NCBI RefSeq assembly: GCF_030848565.1
Contig: NZ_JAVDDV010000005.1
Coordinates: 62,001-126,000, forward strand
Origin: Natronolimnohabitans sp. A-GB9
Lineage (GTDB): Archaea > Halobacteriota > Halobacteria > Halobacteriales > Natrialbaceae
DNA: 64,000 nucleotides
Direction of reading: 5' to 3'
Shown here piece by piece: positions 43,612-51,881 of this stretch (positions within the stretch are counted from its first letter, which is position 1; each line of letters starts with the position of its first letter). The position numbers were made by a program, and so were the translations under genes. The notes under the pieces were generated by a model. That model was not told the origin of the DNA, did not search any database, and saw only the letters and a list, made by a program, of their open reading frames with translations.

Positions 43612-44013
43612 ATGGCAGACGCGATCGACGACGATCTCTATCGGCGAACCAAGGCACTGCTCGAGCCCGGCGACATAGAACTCAACGGGGCGATCGTCCA
43701 CACCGACTACGACGGTCAGGAAGACGTCCAGATGATGCAGGCGACGATCGACGTCGGTGATATTATCGCCCAGCACTCGGGCCACGACCCGACCGACTGT
43801 TATGTCTACTCGGGGAACGACGACACCGACTTCTCCTCGAACCAACACCAGGGACTGACCTTAGACGACGAGGAGTTCGTCTGGGAGTGCCAGCAACTGC
43901 TCCGTGACGGCTCGTTCGACATCGTGATCTACTACCGGGCCAGCGCCGACCACGAGGCGATCCTCGAGGACATCCGCGACCTCGGCTACGACGTCACGGG
44001 CGTCGAAGGGTAA
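43612..44013 (+). CDS. DUF5778-like haloarchaeal protein
   Basis: A 133-residue acidic soluble protein: MADAIDDDLYRRTKALLEPG, IELNGAIVHTDYDGQED and DTDFSSNQHQGLTLDDEEFVW are the conserved blocks that I associate with DUF5778. Ends in a small alpha/beta region (FDIVIYYRASADHEAILEDI). Function unknown. Divergent from uppS. Confidence 0.8.
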   Translation: MADAIDDDLYRRTKALLEPGDIELNGAIVHTDYDGQEDVQMMQATIDVGDIIAQHSGHDPTDCYVYSGNDDTDFSSNQHQGLTLDDEEFVWECQQLLRDGSFDIVIYYRASADHEAILEDIRDLGYDVTGVEG

Positions 44014-44064
44014 CCGTTACTCTCCGGTGGTCGGACCACTTCCGACACCGGCGAAGAACGATAA

Positions 44065-44098
44065 TACGGACTGCTGTAACTGACTACAGTAGACCATA
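44065..44098. repeat. Imperfect hairpin of the palindromic family
   Basis: TACGGACTGCTGTA (44065-44078) pairs imperfectly (11 of 14) with TACAGTAGACCATA (44085-44098). It lies between the DUF5778-like gene and the promoter of the tetrapyrrole locus. Confidence 0.6.
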
Positions 44099-44167
44099 AA
44101 GCCGCAAATATTGCTGCAACACGAGGGCCGCGAGTATTCGTCGTAAACTGACTCGGCGTCCGGGCCG

Positions 44168-44176
44168 CTTATATTC
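44168..44176 (+). promoter_or_regulatory. TATA box of the tetrapyrrole locus
   Basis: CTTATATTC lies about 25 bp before the ATG at 44197, fitting a leaderless transcript that would run through the stub and into the precorrin-2 dehydrogenase-like gene and hemA. Confidence 0.6.
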
Positions 44177-44196
44177 GGCGCATCCCGAGATTCACT

Positions 44197-44385
44197 ATGA
44201 GCACTGGCGTCGGCCTCACGGCACGTGAGCGGGCGGTCGTCAACGCTTTCCAGGACGGCTTTCCCATCACGGACCGGCCGTTCGAACCCACCGCGGCCGC
44301 CGTTCGCGATCGCGGGGTCGAGATCTGCACGATGACTCACGGCCACAGTGAGGACGAGTCAGTGTCGTATCGACGCCAACACTGA
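44197..44385 (+). pseudogene. Truncated siroheme decarboxylase (Ahb/Lrp-AsnC-like) gene
   Basis: Codes 62 residues. The first 42, MSTGVGLTARERAVVNAFQD to AAAVRDRGVEI, fit the HTH start of haloarchaeal Lrp/AsnC-like siroheme decarboxylase genes (AhbA/AhbB), which are normally several times longer and sit next to hemA. After GVEI the sequence loses this character (CTMTHGHSEDESVSYRRQH) and stops at a TGA shared with the 80-bp element. Promoter and start are intact. It is best read as a gene stub; a leader peptide is the alternative. Functional Ahb copies should then exist elsewhere in the genome. Confidence 0.6.
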
Positions 44386-44464
44386 TACTGCCGGACAACA
44401 CGATGCACACACCGATCGCACTCGAGACGCGATCGGGTGTGTATTGACTGTTGTCCGGTAGTAT
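44385..44464. repeat. 80-bp palindromic element behind the Ahb stub
   Basis: Ends ATACTGCCGGACAACA and TGTTGTCCGGTAGTAT pair at 15 of 16 positions. Inside, CACACCGATCGC pairs with GCGATCGGGTGTG, so nearly all 80 bp can fold into one hairpin. The left TGA ends the stub; the right end reads GTATGA and comes 40 bp before the next ATG. Confidence 0.88.
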
Positions 44465-44504
44465 GAAGCCACTCGCGAGTGACACACGACTGACAACAGC
44501 CACC

Positions 44505-45161
44505 ATGATCCCACTCCTGCACGACTTCGAGGGCGCGACGGTCCTCGTCTTCGGCGGCGGTCCGGTCGGGGCTCGAAAGGCCCGCCGGTTCGCCCGCGAA
44601 GCCGAGGTGTTCGTCGTCAGTCCGTCTTTCGTCGACCGGGAGTTCGGCTCGGCCGAGTTGATCCGGGCCGCTCCCGAACCGGACGCAGTCGATCAGTGGC
44701 TCGAGCGAACCGAGCCCGCGCTGGTCGTCGCCGCGACCGACGACGAGACGTTCAACGAGGCCGCCGAGGACGCGGCTCGAGCGCGGGGCACCCTCGTCAA
44801 TCGCGCGGATCGGGCCGGAGAGCGCGAGCCGGGCAGCGTCGTCGTCCCCGCGACCGTCCGTGAGGACCCCGTCGTCGTCTCGGTCGCGACCGGGGCCACG
44901 GCGCCGGCGTTGAGCAAGTATCTCCGGAGAGAATTCGAGGAGACGCTTGCCGGTTCAGGCGAGATGGCACGGCTCTGTGCCGATCTGCGTTCGGAGCTCA
45001 AATCACGCGACGTAGCCCCGGAGCGGCGCCGGGAGATCGTCACTAATGTCGTCAATTCTCCGGACGTTTGGACAGCTTTACGTACGGGTACTTCTAACTG
45101 TGGACAAGTGATAGAGGACGTGCTGGGGGAGGAGCTGTCTACTGGAGGTGATCGATCGTGA
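44505..45161 (+). CDS. Precorrin-2 dehydrogenase/sirohydrochlorin ferrochelatase-like protein
   Basis: A 218-residue NAD-binding protein of the SirC/Met8/CysG-N family that oxidises precorrin-2 to sirohydrochlorin in siroheme and haem synthesis. MIPLLHDFEGATVLVFGGGPVGARKARRF is the usual start with Rossmann GGGPVGARKA (about residues 15-24); AATDDETFNEAAEDAAR (about 84-100) and NRADRAGEREPGSVVVPA follow. I prefer the ATG at 44505 because the family begins at MIPLL. Its TGA overlaps the GTG of hemA (GTGA), indicating translational coupling. Confidence 0.92.
   Translation: MIPLLHDFEGATVLVFGGGPVGARKARRFAREAEVFVVSPSFVDREFGSAELIRAAPEPDAVDQWLERTEPALVVAATDDETFNEAAEDAARARGTLVNRADRAGEREPGSVVVPATVREDPVVVSVATGATAPALSKYLRREFEETLAGSGEMARLCADLRSELKSRDVAPERRREIVTNVVNSPDVWTALRTGTSNCGQVIEDVLGEELSTGGDRS
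45144..45152 (+). promoter_or_regulatory. Strong Shine-Dalgarno site for hemA
   Basis: GGAGGTGAT is a full match to the anti-Shine-Dalgarno end of archaeal 16S rRNA, five bases before the GTG at 45158, inside the preceding gene. It supports the GTG start and explains coupled translation. Confidence 0.75.
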
Positions 45162-46486
45162 TTCCGGCCGGGGTCGTGACCGCCGCACGAGTGACCCACG
45201 AGAGTGGGAGCGTCGACGATCTCGCCGTCGCCAGTCCCGAGAGCCAGCGGGCCGGCGTCGCCGAGCTCCTCTCGGTTCCGGACGTCGAGGAGGCGTACGT
45301 ACTCTCGACGTGCAACCGCGTCGAGGCGTACGTCGTCGCCGCCGACGGTGCCGTCGGTCGGGCCGCTCTCGAGGAGTTCTTCGCGCCGGTCGACGACGAC
45401 GCCGTCGTCGTCACTGACCACGACGGAAGCTTACGCCACCTGCTGTCCGTCGCCGCGGGTCTCGACTCGGTCGTATTGGGCGAAGATCAGATCATCGGAC
45501 AGGTACGGACGGCCTACGAGGACGCCCGCGACGCCGGCGGGATCGGTGAGATGCTCGAGGCGGCCGTGACGAAGGCGATCCACGTCGGCGAACGCGCCCG
45601 AACCGAGACCGAGATCAACGAGGGCGTCGTCTCGCTTGGCTCTGCGGCGACGAAACTCGCCGCCAGAAACGTCACGCTCGCGGGTGCGAGCGCGCTCGTC
45701 GTCGGCGCCGGCGAGATGGGACAACTCGCGGCACGGAGCCTCGCCGACGCCGACGTTGACGAACTCGTCGTCGCGAATCGGACGGTCTCGCACGCCGACC
45801 GTCTCGTGAACGAACTCGACGTCGACGCCGATGCCGTCCCGCTGGAGTCGCTGTCGACGGTCGCCGAGGAGGCCGACGTCGTCGTCGCGGCGACCGGCAG
45901 CACCGAACCGGTCCTCGAGCCACAGCATCTCGAGACCGACGGTGGAACGGATCGAAACCGGGTCGTCGTCGACCTCGGCCAGCCCCGGGACGTTGCGCCC
46001 GCGGCCGCCGACTCGCCGGCGGTCACCGTCTACGATCTGGACGATCTCGAGTCGATCACCGAGGAGACCCGCGAGCAGCGTGCCGACGCGGCCCGCGAGG
46101 TCGAGTCGATGGTCGACCACGAGTTCGACCTCCTCTGTGAACAGTACAAACGCGCTCGCGCCGACGAAGTGATCGCCGCGATGTACGAGTCGGCCGAGCG
46201 GGTCAAAGAACGGGAAGTCGAGCGGGCCCTCTCCGAACTCGAGGGCGACGCGTCCGCCGACGAGCAACGGGAGGTCGTCGAGGCGATGGCCGACGCACTT
46301 GTCAACCAACTGCTCGCGCCACCGACCAAGAGCCTGCGGGACGCAGCGGCCGAAGACGACTGGAGTACGATCCACACCGCGCTCCAACTGTTCGATCCGG
46401 ACTTCGGCGACGACGGGCCGATCGCCCCGTCGATACAGAGTAGCTCGAACACCGGAACTACGTTCGAGGCGACCGACGACGATTAG
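45158..46486 (+). CDS. hemA: Glutamyl-tRNA reductase
   Basis: Reduces glutamyl-tRNA to glutamate-1-semialdehyde, the first committed tetrapyrrole step. The 442-residue protein has the catalytic Cys in STCNRVEAYV (C52), GEDQIIGQVRTAYEDA (about 107-122), the NADPH motif LVVGAGEMGQLAARSLA (about 179-195), and the C-terminal dimerisation helices. It uses GTG with a strong ribosome binding site within the upstream gene. Together with that gene it forms the haem/siroheme operon; hemL, hemB and others are not in the window. Confidence 0.97.
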   Translation: MIPAGVVTAARVTHESGSVDDLAVASPESQRAGVAELLSVPDVEEAYVLSTCNRVEAYVVAADGAVGRAALEEFFAPVDDDAVVVTDHDGSLRHLLSVAAGLDSVVLGEDQIIGQVRTAYEDARDAGGIGEMLEAAVTKAIHVGERARTETEINEGVVSLGSAATKLAARNVTLAGASALVVGAGEMGQLAARSLADADVDELVVANRTVSHADRLVNELDVDADAVPLESLSTVAEEADVVVAATGSTEPVLEPQHLETDGGTDRNRVVVDLGQPRDVAPAAADSPAVTVYDLDDLESITEETREQRADAAREVESMVDHEFDLLCEQYKRARADEVIAAMYESAERVKEREVERALSELEGDASADEQREVVEAMADALVNQLLAPPTKSLRDAAAEDDWSTIHTALQLFDPDFGDDGPIAPSIQSSSNTGTTFEATDDD

Positions 46487-46564
46487 GGTCGGCCTCGAGT
46501 CAAGACCCTCGAGTCGATTGGGGCCATATTCTATGATCGAGAGCGGCGCTACCGGAAAGCGCCG

Positions 46565-46744
46565 TCAGTGCCAGAGCTTCGTGGCGTCGACGACTTCGAC
46601 GTCGTCCTCGGCATCGATTTCCAGGATTCGCCCGACGAGATGGGCCTTGCAGTAGTACTCCGTCGTTTCGATCCCGGTGTGCTCGTTTCTTATAACGAGC
46701 TGGCAGGTGCCGTCGTTCTCACAGTTTCCTGACCGGTCACACAT
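46565..46744 (-). CDS. Cys-rich small haloarchaeal protein (59 aa)
   Basis: A 59-residue protein starting MCDRSGNCENDGTCQLVIRN, with three N-terminal cysteines and a YYCKAHLVGRILEID middle, ending DATKLWH. The Cys/His arrangement (C2, C8, C14, C32, H35) suggests metal binding. It is convergent with hemA and divergent from the pterin dehydratase gene. I see no named family. Confidence 0.7.
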   Translation of the reverse strand: MCDRSGNCENDGTCQLVIRNEHTGIETTEYYCKAHLVGRILEIDAEDDVEVVDATKLWH

Positions 46745-46860
46745 CGCACTGCAACCACGTACTGCGTTCGTCGGTAAGTCGTTGTCGGTGGTCGAAACCG
46801 GTGTCGGCGCTATGGTAGCGACTTTCGGATCTCGTCTCGAGCGACCCGCCTACGGCACAA

Positions 46861-46870
46861 TCATTATTTG
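46861..46870 (+). promoter_or_regulatory. TATA box of the pterin dehydratase gene
   Basis: TCATTATTTG lies about 27 bp before the ATG at 46893, as in leaderless genes, and supports this start over one 21 bp upstream. Confidence 0.5.
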
Positions 46871-46892
46871 ATTGGGTTCCGTTCGCCGGAGT

Positions 46893-47174
46893 ATGGCCGA
46901 CCTGCTTTCCGACGACGAAATCGAGTCTCAGTTACCGGCTTCGTGGAGCCGCGATGGCGACGAGATCGTCCGTACGTACGAGTTCGATGACTACCTCCGG
47001 GGCGTCAACTTCGCGCAGATGGTCGGCGAGATCGCCGAAGCACAGTTTCACCATCCCGAGATCGTCATCCGGTACAAGGAGGTCGAGATCCGGCTAACCT
47101 CCCACGAAGAAGGAGGGATCACGGAGCAGGACATCGAGATGGCCGACCTGATCGAGTCCGAACGCGACGCCTAA
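46893..47174 (+). CDS. Pterin-4-alpha-carbinolamine dehydratase
   Basis: Dehydrates 4a-hydroxytetrahydropterin; in archaea it may serve pterin recycling or a moonlighting role. The 93-residue length is standard. The diagnostic motif is AQFHHPEIVIRYKEVEIRL, then TSHEEGGITEQD, with the HHP active-site histidines at about residues 57-58. It is followed six bp later by the LWR-salt gene, so the two are probably co-transcribed. Confidence 0.93.
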   Translation: MADLLSDDEIESQLPASWSRDGDEIVRTYEFDDYLRGVNFAQMVGEIAEAQFHHPEIVIRYKEVEIRLTSHEEGGITEQDIEMADLIESERDA

Positions 47175-47180
47175 ATCCCG

Positions 47181-47564
47181 ATGGACGGACGGTACGTCTT
47201 TCGCGTCACGTGTCGACTCGAGCCCGAACGGCCGGGCATCTCGGTCGAGCCATCGACGGCCGAGACGACCGTTACCGTCTCTCGCGAGGCGCCAGAGCCG
47301 GGCACCGAGGGCTGGCTGTTCTTCCGAGATACGCTCTGGCGCGGTCAGGTCGGCGACGACGAATACGGCTGTCAGCTCGCCGAAGAATGGCTCGGCGAGC
47401 CAGTCGAGTCGATCGCCTTTCAGGAACTCCAGGTCGACGAGGCGTACTTCGAGTCGCTGAAGGAGGCGATCGCGGACGACCTCGAGGCGTTCAACGCCGA
47501 GACCGTCTCGGAGGTCCTCTCGAAGTACCTCGGCTCGAGTATTAGAGTGACCGACGGAGGGTAG
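47181..47564 (+). CDS. LWR-salt protein
   Basis: A 127-residue haloarchaeal protein with the family-defining LWRG motif in WLFFRDTLWRGQVGDD (about residues 45-60). It is acidic, soluble and begins MDGRYVFRVTCRLEPERPG. Function unknown. It directly follows the pterin dehydratase gene on the same strand. Confidence 0.86.
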   Translation: MDGRYVFRVTCRLEPERPGISVEPSTAETTVTVSREAPEPGTEGWLFFRDTLWRGQVGDDEYGCQLAEEWLGEPVESIAFQELQVDEAYFESLKEAIADDLEAFNAETVSEVLSKYLGSSIRVTDGG

Positions 47565-47626
47565 GGCCAGTCCGGATCGAGCAAGGCGATACCTCTTTAC
47601 TCGAGACGTTCGTATCTAGATGTCCG

Positions 47627-48256
47627 ATGGACGACGAGTACGACTTCTGGCTACTCGACCTCGACGGGACGCTCGTCGACGTCGAGTGGTCGTACACGCG
47701 GGAGGTGTTCGACCGAGTCGGCGACCGACTCGGATACGAGTTCACCGATCGCGAGGCCGATATCATCTGGAGCGGGCTGACCGGCTCCAGGGACCGACAG
47801 CTCCGGCAGTGGGGGATCGAACCCGACGAGTTCTGGACGGTCTTTCACGACGAGGAAGACCCCATGGTCCGGGCCGAACAGACCTACCTCCACGACGACG
47901 CCGACTTCGTCACCGACCTCGAGGAGCCAGTCGGGTTGGTGACTCACTGCCAGGAGTTCCTCTGTGAACCGGTGTTGGACACCCTCGGGATCCGTGACTG
48001 GTTCGACTCGCGGCTGTGCTGTACGCCGGAGACGGGCTGGAAACCCGACCCGGAACCGGTCTATCGCGTGATGGACGATCTCGGTGTCGCGGACAACGGC
48101 CACGAGGGCGTCCTCGCGGGCGACGGCGCAAGCGACATCGGCGCGGCCTGGAACGCCGACCTCGACGCGATCCACGTCGAACGCGTCGGCCACGAGCGCC
48201 GGGGCCGGTGCGTCCGTGGAGACTACCGCGTCCGGTCGTTCGAAGAACTCTTCTAG
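47627..48256 (+). CDS. HAD family hydrolase
   Basis: A 209-residue phosphatase-fold protein. Motif I is LLDLDGTLVDVEW (nucleophile Asp and second Asp, about residues 9-13), motif II the Thr in GLVTHCQ (about 106), motif III the Lys in GWKPDPEP (about 141), and motif IV AGDGASDIGAAW (about 163-174). All catalytic residues are present, so it is likely active as a phosphatase of the phosphoglycolate phosphatase-like group; substrate unknown. Confidence 0.92.
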   Translation: MDDEYDFWLLDLDGTLVDVEWSYTREVFDRVGDRLGYEFTDREADIIWSGLTGSRDRQLRQWGIEPDEFWTVFHDEEDPMVRAEQTYLHDDADFVTDLEEPVGLVTHCQEFLCEPVLDTLGIRDWFDSRLCCTPETGWKPDPEPVYRVMDDLGVADNGHEGVLAGDGASDIGAAWNADLDAIHVERVGHERRGRCVRGDYRVRSFEELF

Positions 48257-48351
48257 ATCGACGAATGTCTCGAAAATAGACGCTAACAGCCTCGAGCCAC
48301 GGAATACCGAAAGGCCTTCAGGAACCCGGTTGCTGCGTTCGGTAGAGACCG

Positions 48352-48555
48352 ATGAAGTACTGCCTCAACTGCGACTGGAGCCTGAGTGCGACCGACGAGC
48401 CATCAGACCGGACCCGATCGCGCGAGGCGATCGAACACCACGTCGAGACGGGCCACACGATCGACTCGAGCGACGGCGTCGTGCCGCCGCGGCTTCCCGA
48501 CGTTCCGGACGAGGTTCTCGTTGGTGACCTGCTGCCACACGCAAAAGGCGACTGA
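48352..48555 (+). CDS. Zinc finger-like small protein (67 aa)
   Basis: A 67-residue protein starting MKYCLNCDWSLSATDE with CxxC at residues 4-7 and AIEHHVETGHTID, giving a C2H2-like arrangement (C4, C7, H29, H34). It is acidic beyond the finger. Such proteins are common in haloarchaea. Probably a nucleic acid- or protein-binding module. Confidence 0.75.
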   Translation: MKYCLNCDWSLSATDEPSDRTRSREAIEHHVETGHTIDSSDGVVPPRLPDVPDEVLVGDLLPHAKGD

Positions 48556-48600
48556 TCGGCGCTGTCGGCTGTTCTCTCTTCTGTCCGTTTCCGGTTTAGC

Positions 48601-48618
48601 GGTCGGTTCGATCCGACC
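48601..48618. terminator. Hairpin between convergent genes
   Basis: GGTCGG (48601-48606) and CCGACC (48613-48618) enclose a six-base loop, just before the stop of the glutaredoxin-like gene on the opposite strand and after the zinc finger-like gene. It could end both transcripts. Confidence 0.4.
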
Positions 48619-48624
48619 ACCGCG

Positions 48625-48888
48625 TCACTGGTAGTGACGCTCGAGGTACTCGACGATCGCCTCGCTCTCGTGTAGCGTCTCCCCACGGGACGTGTCGACG
48701 AGAAACGGGATCGAGTCCTCGCTGCCCAGATCCAGCATCGCCTGCTGAGTCCGCTCGTTGAGCGTGTCACCGCCCTCGGCGCCCGGACGGCGCGGGTTGT
48801 GAATTACGTACGAGACACCAAGCCCCGTAAGCGTCTCCCGGACATCGGTGCTGTTCGGACAGCCTTCGGCCTGATACAGTTCGAGCAC
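48625..48888 (-). CDS. Glutaredoxin/GST N-terminal domain protein
   Basis: An 87-residue thioredoxin-fold protein: MLELYQAEGCPNSTDVRETL carries a CPNS active site (single Cys, residues 10-13) as in GST N-domains and monothiol glutaredoxins; SIPFLVDTSRGETLHESEAI (about 57-78) holds the cis-Pro and the ES motif that binds gamma-glutamyl thiols. Haloarchaea use gamma-glutamylcysteine, so this could be its substrate. Length is that of one domain only. Confidence 0.85.
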   Translation of the reverse strand: MLELYQAEGCPNSTDVRETLTGLGVSYVIHNPRRPGAEGGDTLNERTQQAMLDLGSEDSIPFLVDTSRGETLHESEAIVEYLERHYQ

Positions 48889-49001
48889 GGTGGCTGTACC
48901 CTCGTCACTCGCGTCCGTAAGCGTTGGCCACGGCTACGCAACGGTCACGTCGTGAGCGATACTCGAGGACGGCGTCGAGTCGGTTCAGTGCGAAGACCGG
49001 C

Positions 49002-49655
49002 TCACTCGAGTTCTGAACGGTTCCCTGCCGGCTGGAGTTCGTCGTCGACCAGCGTCTCGTAGGCGCGTCGAAACCGTTCGGACAGCGCCTGGTGGGAGAT
49101 TCCCAGTTCGTTGGCCAGTTCCTCCATCGAGATCCCCCGCGGGATCTCGAAATAGCCGTGTTCGAGTGCGGCCTCGAGGGCTTCCTGCTGTTCGGGTGTC
49201 AGTCGTGTCTCGGAATCGGCGACGCCGGTGACGTCGCTGACTCGCCGCAGGTCGACGGAGAAGCCGGCCGCCTCGAGTCGGTCGTAGGCATCACAGAGGG
49301 CCTCACGGTCGCGAAATCGGACCTGGACCTGCCACCAGCCGTCGGTGCCCCACATCTCGAGCAGCGAGCCGCCGTCGGCGAGCAGTTCGTCGCTGAGCCG
49401 AGTCGTCCCGTCCACGAAACTGACGTCGTACAGCAGTCTCGATCCGGTTTCGACGAGGAGTTCGTAATCCTCGACCGATGGGTCAGCCTCGAAGGCCGCC
49501 GCGGCCGTCCCGCGGTCGACGCCGGCGACCCACAGCGAGGGACGCGTCTTCGAGACCGACGACTCGAGTTCGAACGTGGCGTCGGGTGCGTACTCGAGAG
49601 CCGTCCCCAGTGTCGTCTCCGCAGCCGCAAGCCGAAACTCGGCGATCGTGGACAT
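49002..49655 (-). CDS. Bat-type HTH regulator
   Basis: A 217-residue transcription factor of the haloarchaeal Bat family. The N-terminal half (about 1-155) is the beta-rich Bat/GAF-like sensor region, including LWVAGVDRGTAAAAFEADPS. The C-terminal HTH-10 domain is LTPEQQEALEAALEHGYFEIPRG followed by SMEELANELGISHQALSERF, the DNA-binding helix pair. Targets unknown. The start at 49655 (second ATG) is preferred because MSTIAEF begins the family. Confidence 0.9.
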   Translation of the reverse strand: MSTIAEFRLAAAETTLGTALEYAPDATFELESSVSKTRPSLWVAGVDRGTAAAAFEADPSVEDYELLVETGSRLLYDVSFVDGTTRLSDELLADGGSLLEMWGTDGWWQVQVRFRDREALCDAYDRLEAAGFSVDLRRVSDVTGVADSETRLTPEQQEALEAALEHGYFEIPRGISMEELANELGISHQALSERFRRAYETLVDDELQPAGNRSELE

Positions 49656-49795
49656 CATACCTCGTACATCCTGCTCGGGTAAAAATCGCTGTTCCGACGG
49701 TCGTGACTGTCGGTTACGCTGATATCGAGGGGGGAGAGACGTGGGTCGACGAGTGACGACCGACCCTCAACAGCCCCAGAGCCGTCGAATCGCGG

Positions 49796-51658
49796 TCAGA
49801 CGTCCTCGAGGTCGCCGTCGAGGACCCCCTCGAGTTCGCGAACGCCTGTCTTGGACGTCCGATCGGGGGTGGCGAGAATACGAACCGGCTGTTCACCGAC
49901 GGGGACGAAGCCGAGGTCGAGTCGGTCGGCGGTCTCGCGAAGCCCGAGGGCAACGTCGGCGTCGCCCGCGATAACCGTCCGAGCGGGACTTTCGTAGGCC
50001 CGCAGCCCGAGTTCGAAGCCATCGATCGCCTCGCGGAGCTCGCTGGCGCTTTCGTCCCGATCGGCCGCGAGCTCGTCGAGAGTCGCCTCGAGGCTCGAGC
50101 GCAGGCCGGAGTCGGTCGTCCGATTGACGAATTTGAGGTCGCGATCGACCAGATCACCCAGCCCGTCCAGCTCGTGGGGGTTGCCGGCCTGGACGATCAG
50201 TCCCCACTCGCGATTCCAGCGGCCGAGTTCGTCGGCCTCGAGATCGCGATCGAGCGGCCCCGCGACGACGGCGACGTCCGGGACGCCCTCGCGGAACCGA
50301 CGCACGCCGGGTCGGCTCCCGACCGAGAGGTATCGGGGGTTCTCGAGGCGGTCGAGCAATCGGTTCAGCGTCGGATCGTCCTCGCCGACGCCAAGCAGCG
50401 TCGGCGGTCGCACGTCCGGCGAGAACAGGCGGACGGTGACGGATTCGCCGGCCTCGAGGTAGTCGGTCTCGGGACCGACCTCGACGACGCCGTCGGCCTC
50501 GGCGAGGCTGGTGGTCGCGCCAGACCCTTTGTCGACCGGGTAGACGAGGGTCTCGCCGTCGCTGTCTTCGACCAGGCCAACGGGCAACAGGCGCATCCGG
50601 CCTTCGCCGTACCGTTCCTCCCTGGCCATCGTTCCGGAGACGGTCGCTGCCTTCGGCTCCGGCAGGCCGGCAGCTTCGCGAATCGCAGGCGCAACGAACG
50701 TCCGGAAGACCATCATCGCGGAGACGGGGTAGCCGGGAAGGCCGACGTACGCCGAATCGTCCAGTCGGCCGACGAGCATCGGCTTCCCGGGCTTGACGCT
50801 GACACCGTGGAGCAGCAGTTCACCTTGTTCCTCGATGACACGGTAGATGACGTCGACGGCACTCGCGCTGGTCGATCCCGAAGAGAGCACGAGGTCACAC
50901 TCGGTGGCGGCCTCCCGCAGGATTCGTTCCATCTCGTCTTGCTCGTCGCCGGCGTGGGGGTAGAGCACCGCCTCGCCGCCGGCGTCCTCGACCCCGGCAG
51001 CGATCGTATAACTGTTGACGTCGTAGATCTCGCCGCGCTCGCTTGCGACGTCGCCGCCGGGACGGACGAGTTCGTCGCCCGTCGAGACGATCCCGACTTT
51101 CGGTGGTGCACGGACGGGTACCTCGTCGATCCCGAGCGCCGAGAGCAGCCCGATATCCCGGGGCGTGATCGTCGTCCCGGGACCGAGCGCGCGCTCGCCC
51201 GCGGCGACGTCCGCGCCGGCGAACATGACGTTGTCGCCGGGAGCGACCGACGTTCGAATCAGTACGTCACCGGTGTCGTCGTCGACGTCCGTCCGTTCGA
51301 CCGGTACCATCGCGTCCGCTCCCGACGGCATCACCGCACCCGTCGAGATCTCGGCGGCCTGCCCGTCCTCGAGGGAGACGTCGGGTTCCTCGCCGGCGTG
51401 GACCTCCCCAACCACCTCGAGTCGGGCGGGATCGGCCTCGTCGGCGCCGAACGTGTCCGCCGCCCGGAGGGCGTAGCCGTCCAGACTCGCCCGGTCGAAG
51501 CCGGGGACGTCGAGTTCTGCGTCGAGTCGTGCTGCGAGCACTCGACCGCGGGCGTTCTCTAGCGAGACACGCTCGAGTCCGCCTTCGAGTGACAGCGAGT
51601 CGATCGCCGCGTGTGCCTCCTCGGGTGAGGCAAGATCACGAAACTCCTTGCGTTCCAT
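49796..51658 (-). CDS. moeA: Molybdopterin molybdotransferase MoeA with C-terminal PBP-like domain
   Basis: Inserts molybdenum (or tungsten) into adenylylated molybdopterin. Residues about 1-405 are a complete MoeA: LENARGRVLAARLDA, DGYALRAADTFG, STGDELVRPG and SSGSTSASAVD motifs. From about 410 to 620 it carries a periplasmic-binding-protein-like (LysR-substrate) domain found in archaeal MoeA fusions: PRYLSVGSRPGVRRF, DADVALGLRETADRLDLGF. That domain could sense molybdate or tungstate. The start at 51658 is chosen because conserved sequence begins at MERKEF. A second moeA without this domain is at 55084. Confidence 0.95.
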   Translation of the reverse strand: MERKEFRDLASPEEAHAAIDSLSLEGGLERVSLENARGRVLAARLDAELDVPGFDRASLDGYALRAADTFGADEADPARLEVVGEVHAGEEPDVSLEDGQAAEISTGAVMPSGADAMVPVERTDVDDDTGDVLIRTSVAPGDNVMFAGADVAAGERALGPGTTITPRDIGLLSALGIDEVPVRAPPKVGIVSTGDELVRPGGDVASERGEIYDVNSYTIAAGVEDAGGEAVLYPHAGDEQDEMERILREAATECDLVLSSGSTSASAVDVIYRVIEEQGELLLHGVSVKPGKPMLVGRLDDSAYVGLPGYPVSAMMVFRTFVAPAIREAAGLPEPKAATVSGTMAREERYGEGRMRLLPVGLVEDSDGETLVYPVDKGSGATTSLAEADGVVEVGPETDYLEAGESVTVRLFSPDVRPPTLLGVGEDDPTLNRLLDRLENPRYLSVGSRPGVRRFREGVPDVAVVAGPLDRDLEADELGRWNREWGLIVQAGNPHELDGLGDLVDRDLKFVNRTTDSGLRSSLEATLDELAADRDESASELREAIDGFELGLRAYESPARTVIAGDADVALGLRETADRLDLGFVPVGEQPVRILATPDRTSKTGVRELEGVLDGDLEDV

Positions 51659-51881
51659 ACCCGCAGTTGGCGGGCCGGGGGTAAAAACGTCAGTCGAAGA
51701 CGACACAGGAGAGGGCTCGGTCGATACGGTCGGCCCCCTCGCTTCTATCGGCATACCTATCAGATTCTGGGAGGGTAGAGATGGTGAACGATGATGGTAT
51801 AACACCACGGGAATGTGCGAAATCCCCTCGAGACACCTCGGAATATGAAATCATTTCACGCCGGATCACGAACCCGCTGTC

